Shown: piece after piece, positions 57,034-64,000 of the stretch | How the letters are laid out: each line of letters starts with the position of its first letter | Numbering within the stretch: the stretch's first letter is position 1 | Program-made: the position numbers and the translations under genes | Source of the DNA: Mycobacterium sp. 852002-40037_SCH5390672 | GTDB taxonomy: Bacteria > Actinomycetota > Actinomycetes > Mycobacteriales > Mycobacteriaceae | Assembly: GCF_001665875.1 (NCBI RefSeq) | Contig: NZ_LZTA01000027.1 | Span: 19,704-83,703 of the forward strand | Direction of reading: 5' to 3' | Length of the DNA stretch: 64,000 nt | Notes under the pieces: generated by a model | Told to the model about the DNA's origin: nothing | The model's input: only the letters and a program-made list of their open reading frames with translations | Databases searched by the model: none

Positions 57034-57848
57034 ACGCGACCACAACCGGTGAGGCGCCACAGCAGAACGGCTTCCAGGTCCGCCTGACCAATTTCGAGGG
57101 CCCGTTCGACCTGCTGCTGCAGCTGATCTTCGCCCATCGTCTCGACGTGACCGAGGTGGCGCTGCACCAGGTCACCGACGACTTCATCGCCTACACCCGC
57201 GAAATCGGTCCGCGACTGGAGCTCGAGGAGACCACCGCGTTCCTGGTGGTCGCGGCGACCCTGCTGGATTTGAAGGCGGCCCGGCTGCTGCCGGCCGGAC
57301 AGGTCGACGACGACGAAGACCTGGCGTTGCTGGAGGTGCGCGACCTGCTGTTCGCCCGGCTGCTGCAGTATCGCGCGTTCAAGCACGTCGCCGAGATGTT
57401 CGCCGAACTGGAGGCCACGGCGCTACGCAGCTATCCGCGCTCGGTGTCGCTGGAGGACCGGTTCACCGAGCTGCTGCCCGAGGTGATGATCGGCGTCGAC
57501 GCCGAGCGCTTCGCCCAGATCGCCGCGATCGCGTTCAGCCCGCGACCCGTCCCGACGGTGTCGGTCGGGCACCTGCATGAGGTCCAGGTCTCGGTTCCCG
57601 AGCAGGCCAGGAAGTTGCTGTCCATCCTGCAAGCGCGGGGCAGCGGCGCGTGGGCGACGTTCTCCGAGCTGGTCGCCGATTGTGAGGCGTCGATGGAGGT
57701 GGTCGGGCGCTTCCTGGCGCTGCTCGAACTGTATCGGTCCCGGACGGTAGCATTCGACCAGTCAGAGCCGCTTGGCGTGCTCCAAATCTCGTGGACCGGG
57801 GAACGTCCGGTCGGTGAAACCTTGGTAGAAGTGCGGGACGAATCATGA
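57030..57848 (+). CDS. scpA: Segregation and condensation protein A
   Basis: Kleisin subunit of the Smc-ScpAB condensin, 272 residues. The N-terminal FQVRLTNFEGPFDLLLQLI is the diagnostic start of ScpA, which binds the Smc head-proximal neck. The C-terminal winged-helix part includes RSRTVAFDQSEPLGVLQI. The GTG overlaps the preceding gene, and its stop overlaps scpB (ATGA). Confidence 0.92.
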   Translation: MNATTTGEAPQQNGFQVRLTNFEGPFDLLLQLIFAHRLDVTEVALHQVTDDFIAYTREIGPRLELEETTAFLVVAATLLDLKAARLLPAGQVDDDEDLALLEVRDLLFARLLQYRAFKHVAEMFAELEATALRSYPRSVSLEDRFTELLPEVMIGVDAERFAQIAAIAFSPRPVPTVSVGHLHEVQVSVPEQARKLLSILQARGSGAWATFSELVADCEASMEVVGRFLALLELYRSRTVAFDQSEPLGVLQISWTGERPVGETLVEVRDES

Positions 57849-58603
57849 GCAGCTCCGGTGAGGACGCGGACCGGCATCGCAACGGCGCCGACGCGCCGCC
57901 CGATGTCGAGCTCGGCACCGATCTGGACGCCGACCTCGATTTCGGCATCCCGGACATCGCCGAGGTCGCGCCCATGGAATCCGAGGAACTCGGCTCGGTG
58001 CTGGAGGCGCTGCTGCTGGTGGTGGACACCCCGGTCACCGCGGAGGCGCTGGCGTCGGCCACCCAGCAACCGGTGTACCGGATCACCACCAAGTTGCAGG
58101 AGATGGCCGAGCAGCTCACGGCCCGCGACAGCGGCATCGACCTGCGGAAAAACAGCGAGGGCTGGCGCATGTACACCCGCGCGCGGTTCGCGCCCTTTGT
58201 GGAGAAGCTGCTGCTGGACGGTGCGCGCTCCAAGCTCACCCGCGCCGCGCTGGAGACGCTGGCCGTCGTCGCCTACCGCCAGCCGGTGACCCGCGCGCGA
58301 GTGAGCGCGGTGCGCGGCGTCAACGTCGACGCCGTGATGCGCACGCTGCTGGCGCGCGGCCTGATCACCGAAGCCGGGGCCGACGAGGACACCGGCGCGG
58401 TGACGTTCTCCACCACCGAGCTGTTCTTGGAGCGCCTGGGGTTGACGTCGCTGGCGGACCTTCCGGACATCGCGCCGCTGCTTCCCGACGTCGACACGAT
58501 CGAGGATCTCAGCGAATCCCTGGACAGCGAGCCACGTTTCATCAAACTGTCGGGCGGTCAATCGACCGGTCAGGCACTGACGTTCGACGTGGACCAGGAT
58601 TGA
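57845..58603 (+). CDS. scpB: Segregation and condensation protein B
   Basis: ScpB of 252 residues, dimeric partner of ScpA in the Smc complex. An acidic N-terminal tail of about 45 residues is followed by two winged-helix domains (LGSVLEALLLVVDTPVTAEAL; LTRAALETLAVVAYRQPVTR). The conserved RGVNVDAVMRTLLARGLI segment is present. The ATG overlaps the scpA stop. An acidic C-terminal tail extends beyond the core. Confidence 0.92.
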   Translation: MSSSGEDADRHRNGADAPPDVELGTDLDADLDFGIPDIAEVAPMESEELGSVLEALLLVVDTPVTAEALASATQQPVYRITTKLQEMAEQLTARDSGIDLRKNSEGWRMYTRARFAPFVEKLLLDGARSKLTRAALETLAVVAYRQPVTRARVSAVRGVNVDAVMRTLLARGLITEAGADEDTGAVTFSTTELFLERLGLTSLADLPDIAPLLPDVDTIEDLSESLDSEPRFIKLSGGQSTGQALTFDVDQD

Positions 58604-59346
58604 TGGAAGAAGCTCAGGGGATCCGGCTGCAGAAAGTGTTGTCGCAAGCCGGAATTGCGTCGCGGCGAGCCGCCGAGAAGTTGATCATCGACGGCCGCGT
58701 CGAGGTGGACGGGCAGGTGGTGACCGAACTGGGCACCCGCGTCGACCTGGACTCCTCGGTGATCCGCGTGGACGGGGCCCGGGTGGTCCTCGACGATTCG
58801 CAGGTGTACCTGGCCCTGAACAAGCCGCGAGGGGTGCACTCGACCATGTCTGACGACCGCGGGCGGCCGTGCATCGGCGACCTGGTCGAGCGCAAGGTCC
58901 GCGGCAACAAGAACCTGTTTCACGTCGGGCGGTTGGACGCCGACACCGAAGGGCTGATCCTGCTGACCAACGATGGCGAGCTCGCACACCGGTTGATGCA
59001 TCCGTCCCACGAGGTCCCCAAGACGTATCTGGCCACGGTGACCGGATCGGTGCCGCGAGGGGTCGGCAAGAAGCTCCGTGCCGGGATCGAGTTGGATGAC
59101 GGGGTGGCCAAAGTCGACGAGTTCGCCGTGGTGGACGCCATTCCGGGCAAGACGCTGGTGCGGTTGACGCTGCACGAGGGGCGCAATCGGATCGTGCGCC
59201 GGCTGCTCGCGGCCGCGGGATTTCCGGTGGAGTCGTTGGTGCGCACCGACATTGGGCCGGTCTCGCTGGGAAAGCAACGGCCGGGCACCTTCCGTGCGCT
59301 GGCGCATCACGAGGTCGGCCAACTGTATAAAGCGGTGGGTCTGTGA
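58603..59346 (+). CDS. rRNA pseudouridine synthase, RluB/RsuA type (Rv1711 equivalent)
   Basis: Pseudouridine synthase of 247 residues. The N-terminal S4 domain ([20 protein letters not shown]) and the catalytic motif [17 protein letters not shown], with its aspartate, are intact. LALNKPRG and [10 protein letters not shown] are further family blocks. RluB-type activity on 23S rRNA is likely but not provable here. ATG at 58603 overlaps the scpB stop as TGATG; a TTG one codon earlier is less likely. Confidence 0.88.
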   Translation: MEEAQGIRLQKVLSQAGIASRRAAEKLIIDGRVEVDGQVVTELGTRVDLDSSVIRVDGARVVLDDSQVYLALNKPRGVHSTMSDDRGRPCIGDLVERKVRGNKNLFHVGRLDADTEGLILLTNDGELAHRLMHPSHEVPKTYLATVTGSVPRGVGKKLRAGIELDDGVAKVDEFAVVDAIPGKTLVRLTLHEGRNRIVRRLLAAAGFPVESLVRTDIGPVSLGKQRPGTFRALAHHEVGQLYKAVGL

Positions 59347-60038
59347 GCGGAGCGAGTGGTGACGTGGTGGTGGCCATCGACGGGCCCGCGGGAACCGGAA
59401 AGTCTTCGGTATCAAAGGGATTGGCGCAAGCGCTGGGGGCGCGGTACCTGGATACCGGCGGGATGTACCGGATGGTGACGCTGGCGGTGCTGCGCGCCGA
59501 CATCGACCCGGCCGACGCCGACGCCGTCGCGCGCACGGCGGGGACGGTGCAGATGTCGGTGGATAATCACCCCGATGGCGACCGTTATTTCCTTTGCGGA
59601 GAAGATGTTTCGGCGGAGATCCGCGGCGACCGGGTCACCGGCTCGGTATCGGCGGTATCCTCGGTTCCCGCCGTGCGTACCCGGCTGGTCGGCCTGCAGC
59701 GCGAAATGGCCAAGGGCGTAGGCAGTGTGGTCGTCGAGGGCCGGGACATCGGCACGGTCGTCCTGCCCGAGGCTCCCGTGAAGATCTTCCTGACCGCATC
59801 GGCCGAGACCCGGGCGCGTCGGCGCAACGATCAGAACGTGGCGGCCGGGCTGCCCGACGACTACGAGGCGGTGCTCGCCGATGTTCGCCGCCGCGACCAT
59901 TTGGATTCCACCCGGGTGGTGTCCCCGTTGCGGGCCGCCCCGGACGCGGTGGTCGTCGACACCAGTGAGATGACCGAGGCGCAGGTGATTTCCCACCTTC
60001 GGGACCTGGTCAAGCAGCGAAGCGGAGCGGTGCGGTGA
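59343..60038 (+). CDS. cmk: Cytidylate kinase
   Basis: CMP/dCMP kinase of 231 residues. The P-loop [18 protein letters not shown] lies near the N-terminus, followed by [24 protein letters not shown] and the LID-region ETRARRR. The GTG start overlaps the preceding stop and the stop overlaps the der GTG, so the scpA-scpB-rluB-cmk-der run is translationally coupled. Confidence 0.94.
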   Translation: MSGASGDVVVAIDGPAGTGKSSVSKGLAQALGARYLDTGGMYRMVTLAVLRADIDPADADAVARTAGTVQMSVDNHPDGDRYFLCGEDVSAEIRGDRVTGSVSAVSSVPAVRTRLVGLQREMAKGVGSVVVEGRDIGTVVLPEAPVKIFLTASAETRARRRNDQNVAAGLPDDYEAVLADVRRRDHLDSTRVVSPLRAAPDAVVVDTSEMTEAQVISHLRDLVKQRSGAVR

Positions 60039-61435
60039 CCCAAGACGGCACGTGGAGCGACGAAAGCGACTGGGATTCCGTCGAATTCGGGCTCGAGGAA
60101 GAGGAGGAGGCCGGCCCGGCGCCCGTGGTGGCGGTGGTCGGCCGGCCCAACGTCGGCAAGTCGACGCTGGTCAACCGGATCCTGGGCCGTCGAGAAGCGG
60201 TGGTGCAGGACGTCCCGGGCGTCACCCGCGACCGAGTGTCCTACGACGCGCTGTGGACCGGTCGCCGGTTCATCGTGCAGGACACCGGGGGATGGGAACC
60301 CGACGCGAAGGGTTTGCAGCAGCTGGTGGCCGAACAAGCCTCGGTGGCCATGCGCACCGCTGACGCCGTGATCCTGGTGGTCGACGCCGTCGTCGGTGCC
60401 ACCACGGCCGACGAGGCCGCCGCCCGGATCCTGCTGCGGTCGGGTAAGCCGGTCTTCTTGGCGGCCAACAAAGTTGACAGCGACAAGGCCGAAGCGGACG
60501 CCGCGATGCTGTGGTCGCTGGGGCTCGGCGAGCCGCATGCGGTCAGCGCGATACACGGGCGTGGAGTGGCGGATCTGCTCGACGCGGTGCTGGCCGCGCT
60601 GCCCGAGGTGTCCGAGGTGGGGCCCACGTCCGGTGGGCCGCGGCGCGTCGCGCTGGTCGGCAAGCCCAACGTGGGCAAGAGCTCGCTGCTGAACAAACTC
60701 GCCGGCGATCAGCGCTCGGTGGTGCACGACGTCGCCGGGACGACGGTCGACCCGGTGGACTCGCTGATCGAGTTGGGCGACAGGGTGTGGCGGTTCGTCG
60801 ACACCGCGGGCCTGCGGCGCAAGGTCGGCCAGGCCAGCGGTCACGAGTTCTACGCCTCGGTGCGCACGCACTCGGCCATCGACGCGGCCGAGGTGGTGAT
60901 CGTGCTGATCGATGGGTCGGATCCGCTCACCGAACAAGACCGGCGGGTGCTGTCGATGGTTATCGAAGCCGGCCGCGCCCTGGTGCTCGCCTTCAACAAG
61001 TGGGATCTGGTCGACGAGGACCGGCGCGAGCTGCTGGAGCGCGAGATCGACCGCGAGCTGGTGCAGTTGCGGTGGGCGCCGCGGGTCAACATCTCGGCCA
61101 AAACCGGGCGGGCGTTGCAGAAGCTGGTGCCCGCGATGGAGACCGCGCTGGCGTCGTGGGATGCGCGGATCGCGACCGGGCCGCTGAATTCGTGGCTGAA
61201 AGAGGTGGTGGCGGCCACCCCGCCCCCGGTGCGTGGGGGTAAGCAGCCGCGCATCCTGTTCGCCACCCAGGCCACCGCCCGGCCTCCGACGTTCGTCCTG
61301 TTCACCTCCGGTTTTCTGGAGGCCGGGTATCGGCGTTTCCTGGAGCGGCGGCTGCGCGAGACTTTTGGGTTCGAGGGGTCGCCGATCCGGATCAACGTGC
61401 GGATACGCGAAAAGCGGGGAGCCCGGCGGCGCTGA
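60035..61435 (+). CDS. der: Ribosome-assembly GTPase Der (EngA)
   Basis: Tandem GTPase of 466 residues acting in 50S subunit maturation. The first G domain has GRPNVGKST, and the second has GKPNVGKSS followed by [11 protein letters not shown] and NKWDL. The C-terminal KH-like domain ends [15 protein letters not shown]. An acidic N-terminal tail of about 30 residues precedes G1, as in mycobacteria. This is the last gene of the conserved core run. Confidence 0.95.
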   Translation: MTQDGTWSDESDWDSVEFGLEEEEEAGPAPVVAVVGRPNVGKSTLVNRILGRREAVVQDVPGVTRDRVSYDALWTGRRFIVQDTGGWEPDAKGLQQLVAEQASVAMRTADAVILVVDAVVGATTADEAAARILLRSGKPVFLAANKVDSDKAEADAAMLWSLGLGEPHAVSAIHGRGVADLLDAVLAALPEVSEVGPTSGGPRRVALVGKPNVGKSSLLNKLAGDQRSVVHDVAGTTVDPVDSLIELGDRVWRFVDTAGLRRKVGQASGHEFYASVRTHSAIDAAEVVIVLIDGSDPLTEQDRRVLSMVIEAGRALVLAFNKWDLVDEDRRELLEREIDRELVQLRWAPRVNISAKTGRALQKLVPAMETALASWDARIATGPLNSWLKEVVAATPPPVRGGKQPRILFATQATARPPTFVLFTSGFLEAGYRRFLERRLRETFGFEGSPIRINVRIREKRGARRR

Positions 61436-61501
61436 CCGCGGTCGCGCTTAGCGCCGGCCGCGGGGGCGCTTCGAGCTCTGCCCGGTCATATGAGTGACTT
61501 T

Positions 61502-61533
61502 CAAACGCGCTAGCACCGGCGCTAGCGCGTTTG
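61502..61533 (+). other. Strong hairpin downstream of der
   Basis: Perfect 13-base arms (CAAACGCGCTAGC and its complement, 61502-61514 and 61521-61533) enclose the hexaloop ACCGGC. It lies 66 bases after the der stop and ahead of tRNA-Pro. No T-run follows, so it is either a T-poor mycobacterial terminator or another RNA structure. Confidence 0.6.
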
Positions 61534-61650
61534 CGATTCACCTCATGGTCGGCGAGTGCCGGTGGCTTGAGTGATCGCAAGCACCATCGACGGAGCATGG
61601 GAGTCGCTTGGCGGGCCGGCCGACCGTTTACGGTAGGCTTTCGACCTGCT

Positions 61651-61668
61651 GCCGGTGCAAGCACCGGC
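61651..61668 (+). other. Short palindrome just before tRNA-Pro
   Basis: GCCGGTGC-AA-GCACCGGC is an 8-base perfect palindrome with a 2-base centre ending 3 bases before the tRNA. A TAGGCT hexamer at 61634-61639 could be the tRNA promoter -10, in which case this palindrome would form in the 5' leader removed by RNase P. Confidence 0.4.
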
Positions 61669-61671
61669 GCG

Positions 61672-61745
61672 CGGGCTGTGGCGCAGTTTGGTAGCGCACT
61701 TGACTGGGGGTCAAGTGGTCGCAGGTTCAAATCCTGTCAGCCCGA
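61672..61745 (+). tRNA. tRNA-Pro (GGG anticodon)
   Basis: A 74-base cloverleaf can be drawn. Acceptor arms CGGGCTG/CAGCCCG pair fully, the D-loop contains AGTTTGGTAG, and the anticodon stem CTTGA/TCAAG encloses CTGGGGG with anticodon GGG. The T-arm GCAGG-TTCAAAT-CCTGT follows and the discriminator base is A. CCA is not encoded in full. The 3' end borders accessory DNA, so this tRNA is a likely integration site. Confidence 0.95.
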
Positions 61746-61748
61746 CCG

Positions 61749-61774
61749 TTTTGACCTGCAATAACGGGTCAAAA
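61749..61774 (+). other. Hairpin after tRNA-Pro
   Basis: TTTTGACC (61749-61756) pairs with GGTCAAAA (61767-61774) across a 10-base loop, starting 4 bases after the tRNA end. It may mark the tRNA transcript end, although no T-run follows the stem. Confidence 0.4.
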
Positions 61775-61857
61775 TGGGCAGCACGTGCAATCCACGTGCG
61801 ATCTGGCTAGCAAACTTTGAATTGGTCTCCGGGGTACTTACCCGACAGGAGACACCC

Positions 61858-62073
61858 ATGAACCCATCCGCCTTCGACTCACTCCGCGAGTGCCGCCGTC
61901 ACCTGACCTCAGCCCGCGAGTCGGCTCTCTCGGCTGAGAGCAACCTAGACGCCGGTGCCCGGCGCGCACGTGCCCACGAGCTAGGCGAGAAGCTGGCCGA
62001 TTGCATCGCCTATACCGAGCGCTTAGCGTTCATTGTTGAAGGTGACCTGCACTCGACGGAGACCGGGAAATGA
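61858..62073 (+). CDS. Small hypothetical protein
   Basis: Protein of 71 residues, not recognised. It is helical and charged (starts MNPSAFDSLRECRRHLTSAR) and has no membrane segment. AGGAG at 61847-61851 precedes the ATG at good distance, and the stop overlaps the next start (ATGA), so it is probably real. It lies just downstream of tRNA-Pro in DNA of lower GC than the core, consistent with an accessory or prophage-derived gene. Confidence 0.6.
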   Translation: MNPSAFDSLRECRRHLTSARESALSAESNLDAGARRARAHELGEKLADCIAYTERLAFIVEGDLHSTETGK

Positions 62074-62399
62074 GCACGATGAAATCGCTTATGGCAGCAG
62101 CGATTACCGTTACTGCGCTGATATCCGGTTGCTCCAACAACGCACCATCAAGCAACAACGCCCCGCCAAGCCCTGACGCGCAGTTCATCAGCACTCTCAA
62201 ATCCCATGGGCTGCACCCGCCAGCGGGCATGTCCGAGGATCAATGGGAGAAATTACAAATCGACAATGCGCACTCCATGTGCGACATGCTGGGTGTAGGG
62301 CCAATGATGCGAGGCCAGGCCCTGATCGATGAGTCGGTAGGTGACAGCAAGATCCGCAACGAAGCCATGGTCAGCATCTATTGCCCTGACAAGCGCTGA
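62070..62399 (+). CDS. Putative lipoprotein, DUF732-like
   Basis: Protein of 109 residues. A type II signal peptide ends at lipobox LISGC (cysteine 21), then an Asn/Ser/Pro linker. The mature part (FISTLKSHGLHPP ... NAHSMCDMLG ... VSIYCP) resembles the DUF732 fold, with two cysteines placed to pair. DUF732-type proteins are common in mycobacteria and often turn up beside mobile DNA. It is translationally coupled to the gene before and is followed by a clear terminator. The function is unknown. Confidence 0.68.
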   Translation: MSTMKSLMAAAITVTALISGCSNNAPSSNNAPPSPDAQFISTLKSHGLHPPAGMSEDQWEKLQIDNAHSMCDMLGVGPMMRGQALIDESVGDSKIRNEAMVSIYCPDKR

Positions 62400-62415
62400 C
62401 CCAACTAACCCGCCC

Positions 62416-62449
62416 GCCGTCCTGGTCACTCGCCAGGGCGGCACTTTTT
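62416..62449 (+). terminator. Intrinsic terminator after the DUF732-like lipoprotein gene
   Basis: Ten-base arms GCCGTCCTGG (62416-62425) and CCAGGGCGGC (62433-62442, one G-T pair) with a 7-base loop are followed within 3 bases by TTTTT (62445-62449). It begins 17 bases after the stop codon. Confidence 0.75.
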
Positions 62450-62604
62450 CGGGTCTGATTCGACCGGAGAGCGATTTTCACCCGGTTACCGGTGTGGCAA
62501 GTGCCGACGAGCGGTGTTAGTGCTCCTGGTGACGCAGACACCGGACCGCGACACGCCGGTAAATCACACCAGGGCTGAGTTGTCCAGGCGGCAGACTGCC
62601 AACC

Positions 62605-63201
62605 GTGTCGATTGACTGGGGAAACGTGGCGACCGTGATGGTAGCGGTCGCGGCCATCATCGTCAGCAGTCGCTTCAATGTGCTGACACTGCGACGCAGC
62701 GCGGCCCAATTCGAGCAGCAGCGCCGTGACCAGATGACCGACAAGCTCAGGGTTGAACTCTCCGAATACACCGAAGGCCTTTACCAACGATGGGCGCTTT
62801 CGACTCTGACGGCACCGCTGGCAAAAGCTGGCCCCGACGAAGCTAGCTTCAAAGCAGCCAAAACCCTGTTCCTGCGCGCAGTCCCAGACGCACTAGAGGT
62901 GCGACAACACTTCAACAACCTCGGCATGCACGGTGTGGTCATCATGATGCTGACAACTGACGCCACCATAAACCGATTGATACTCAGGATCAATGACGAG
63001 ATACTGGCCGAGAAAGACGATTGGTTCGCTCTTTCGCAAATATTCACAGACACAACCGATTCGGGAGTAAGGCTTGCCGACAACGCGAAAGCCTTTCAGG
63101 CCGAACGAGAGCGCCGCGAAAAGTCCGTTTATGACCTATCCGACGAACTCATGGCCTACTGCGTCGTTAACTTCGCCCAACCAAACGCAAGTGGCCACTA
63201 G
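62605..63201 (+). CDS. Hypothetical membrane-anchored protein
   Basis: Unrecognised protein of 198 residues. The N-terminus (VATVMVAVAAIIVSS) is a single membrane helix. The rest is charged and helical with coiled-coil tendency (LRRSAAQFEQQRRDQMTDKLR; AFQAERERREKS). Codon use is less GC-biased than in core genes. A GTG start is used with no strong ribosome site. Such small anchored proteins occur in prophage and defence islands, but no family can be assigned. It converges on the minus-strand phage-type genes. Confidence 0.55.
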   Translation: MSIDWGNVATVMVAVAAIIVSSRFNVLTLRRSAAQFEQQRRDQMTDKLRVELSEYTEGLYQRWALSTLTAPLAKAGPDEASFKAAKTLFLRAVPDALEVRQHFNNLGMHGVVIMMLTTDATINRLILRINDEILAEKDDWFALSQIFTDTTDSGVRLADNAKAFQAERERREKSVYDLSDELMAYCVVNFAQPNASGH

Positions 63202-63220
63202 CCGTCACGCTGAGCCACGA

Positions 63221-63430
63221 TCAGGCTGGCATGGCACGCCTGGCCTTAGCCTCACCGGACAACCACGACGTGGCCAGCAATAGAACCACCACCGGCCTGG
63301 GACGTGTCCCCTGACCACCCTGGCCCGCGATCACGTCTTGGCACAGTTTGATGCCCAGACGTTCGCCAGCCGCTACCCGCCGTAGCACTTCATGGGCAGC
63401 GCGGTCAGTGTCTCGCTCGTAGGGACTCAC
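63221..63430 (-). CDS. Small hypothetical protein downstream of tape-measure-like fragment
   Basis: Protein of 69 residues (starts MSPYERDTDRAAHEVLRRVA), unrecognised. The GTG overlaps the TGA of the upstream phage-like frame (GTGA), the coupling expected in a phage tail operon. This is the main reason for accepting it. Confidence 0.4.
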   Translation of the reverse strand: MSPYERDTDRAAHEVLRRVAAGERLGIKLCQDVIAGQGGQGTRPRPVVVLLLATSWLSGEAKARRAMPA

Positions 63431-63696
63431 CCGCCCATGCTCCCGAACGTTCCGGGCGCGGTGGCTATCTGACTGGCGTACTGGTGACTGTCCGCAAAAT
63501 TAGAAACGGAGCGTACGATTTGCGGGTCCGTAGACGGATTTACATGCCACGTCTGGCTGTTGTCGATGTTGTTGACCACCGGCGCATTCGGTGACGACCT
63601 GGCCGCTTGGTTGCCGGGTCCGATTGGCCAGCCATGGGGTGAACCAGGCGCACCCAACCCGGTGGCGGTCGGCGGGGCGAAAGACGTGACGACCAA
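63427..63696 (-). pseudogene. C-terminal fragment of phage tail tape-measure-like protein (minus copy)
   Basis: The frame reads through the left inverted-repeat arm (APPTATGLGAPGSPHGWPIG) and on to NQAARSSPNAPVVNNIDNSQ and a C-terminus ending APGTFGSMGG. The NNIDNSQTWHVN pattern and Gly/Pro-rich linker resemble the ends of siphophage tape-measure proteins. No proper N-terminal part precedes it on this strand: the upstream continuation is cut at the repeat boundary. It is therefore a broken or inverted gene end. Confidence 0.45.
63614..63680 (+). repeat. Left arm of perfect 67-bp inverted repeat
   Basis: Every base from 63614 to 63680 is the reverse complement of 63992 to 63926. It is coding in the minus-strand tape-measure-like fragment. 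The two arms enclose 245 bases. Confidence 0.95.
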
Positions 63697-64000
63697 TACA
63701 ACATTGCCGAAGAACTGGGACGCGGACTGCTCGGCGGTATCGCGGATGAGCTGGGGCTGTCCAACGTTTTTGGCACCAAAGCACCGTGGGAATTCGGGGC
63801 CGCGAAGCTCGGATTAGGCGCGCTCAACTGGGGATTCGGGATGCTCAACTCCATGGGCGGCGGTGGTCAGTTCCCGATTGCCGGCGGTGCGCCTGGTGTT
63901 GCCGGGTTCAACCCGAGCCTGCAAATCGCCCCGCCGACCGCCACCGGGTTGGGTGCGCCTGGTTCACCCCATGGCTGGCCAATCGGACCCGGAGGCCACG
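63688..64000 (+). pseudogene. Phage tail tape-measure-like fragment (plus copy, runs off window)
   Basis: The plus-strand frame encodes NIAEELGRGLLGGIADELGL, then APWEFGAAKLGLGALNWGFG and a Gly/Pro-rich tail entering the right repeat arm. The GRGLLGGI...LGL and later W/F-Gly pattern resembles the C-terminal region of mycobacteriophage tape-measure proteins. There is no start codon: an in-frame TGA at 63640-63642 lies in the left repeat arm, so the 5' part is missing. The frame is open at the window edge. Confidence 0.45.
63926..63992 (+). repeat. Right arm of perfect 67-bp inverted repeat
   Basis: Exact reverse complement of 63614-63680. It is coding in the plus-strand tape-measure-like fragment, and the flanking sequence diverges immediately outside both arms. 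Confidence 0.95.

Noticed and set aside
63560..63817. 85-codon plus-strand frame across the left inverted-repeat arm
   Set aside because: It is out of frame with the tape-measure-like coding sequence on both strands and has no ribosome site.

Overview
The window is a GC-rich chromosomal segment of a mycobacterium. Gene order and protein sequence closely follow the M. tuberculosis stretch from argB (about Rv1654) to engA/der (Rv1713). It differs in ways that point to a non-tuberculous species: an uninterrupted Pks8/17, an uninterrupted ABC-F gene, no cyp139A1 between pks11 and the ABC-F gene, a different gene block in place of Rv1669-Rv1682, and no cycA/PPE block before the parA-like gene.

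Layout. (1) 1-5727: arginine operon argB(end)-argD-argF-argR-argG-argH, tightly coupled. (2) 5744-24156: polyketide cluster. Two type III synthases (pks10, pks11) flank three type I proteins: pks7 (KS-AT-DH-ER-KR-ACP, methylmalonyl-type AT), pks8/17 (same domains, malonyl-type AT) and pks9 (KSQ-AT-ACP, read here as a loading module). (3) 24198-25997: a convergent ABC-F ATPase gene with a leaderless promoter beside a 59-bp tandem repeat. (4) 26136-33827: a seven-gene minus-strand block with a small membrane protein, a gluconate-dehydrogenase-type small subunit, a GMC flavoprotein with a C-x5-C-x3-C cluster motif, a GH15-type glycosidase, a short-chain dehydrogenase, an enolase-superfamily enzyme and a PAS-ANTAR regulator. 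It looks like a carbohydrate oxidation operon. (5) 34463-39835: the Rv1683-Rv1687c equivalents, namely a hydrolase/acyl-CoA-synthetase fusion, a Trm112-like protein, and a TetR-controlled ABC exporter with a clear promoter and operator. (6) 40008-61435: an Amt transporter, then a long housekeeping run (mpg, tyrS, a DUF732 protein, Rv1691-1693 equivalents, tlyA, ppnK, recN, steA, mctB, pyrG, Nudix, xerD, O-methyltransferase, parA-like, scpA, scpB, rluB-type, cmk, der). (7) 61672-64000: tRNA-Pro(GGG), then low-GC accessory DNA with small orphan genes and broken pieces of a phage tail tape-measure-like gene, arranged around a perfect 67-bp inverted repeat.

How it fits together. The arginine genes form a repressor-linked operon. 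The PKS proteins carry matching terminal docking segments and can be read as one short assembly line with its own starter module. The ABC-F protein next door could protect ribosomes from a polyketide product. The efflux operon appears autoregulated by its TetR. Regions 2 to 4 and 7 hold the unusual biology; regions 1 and 6 are ordinary conserved mycobacterial core.
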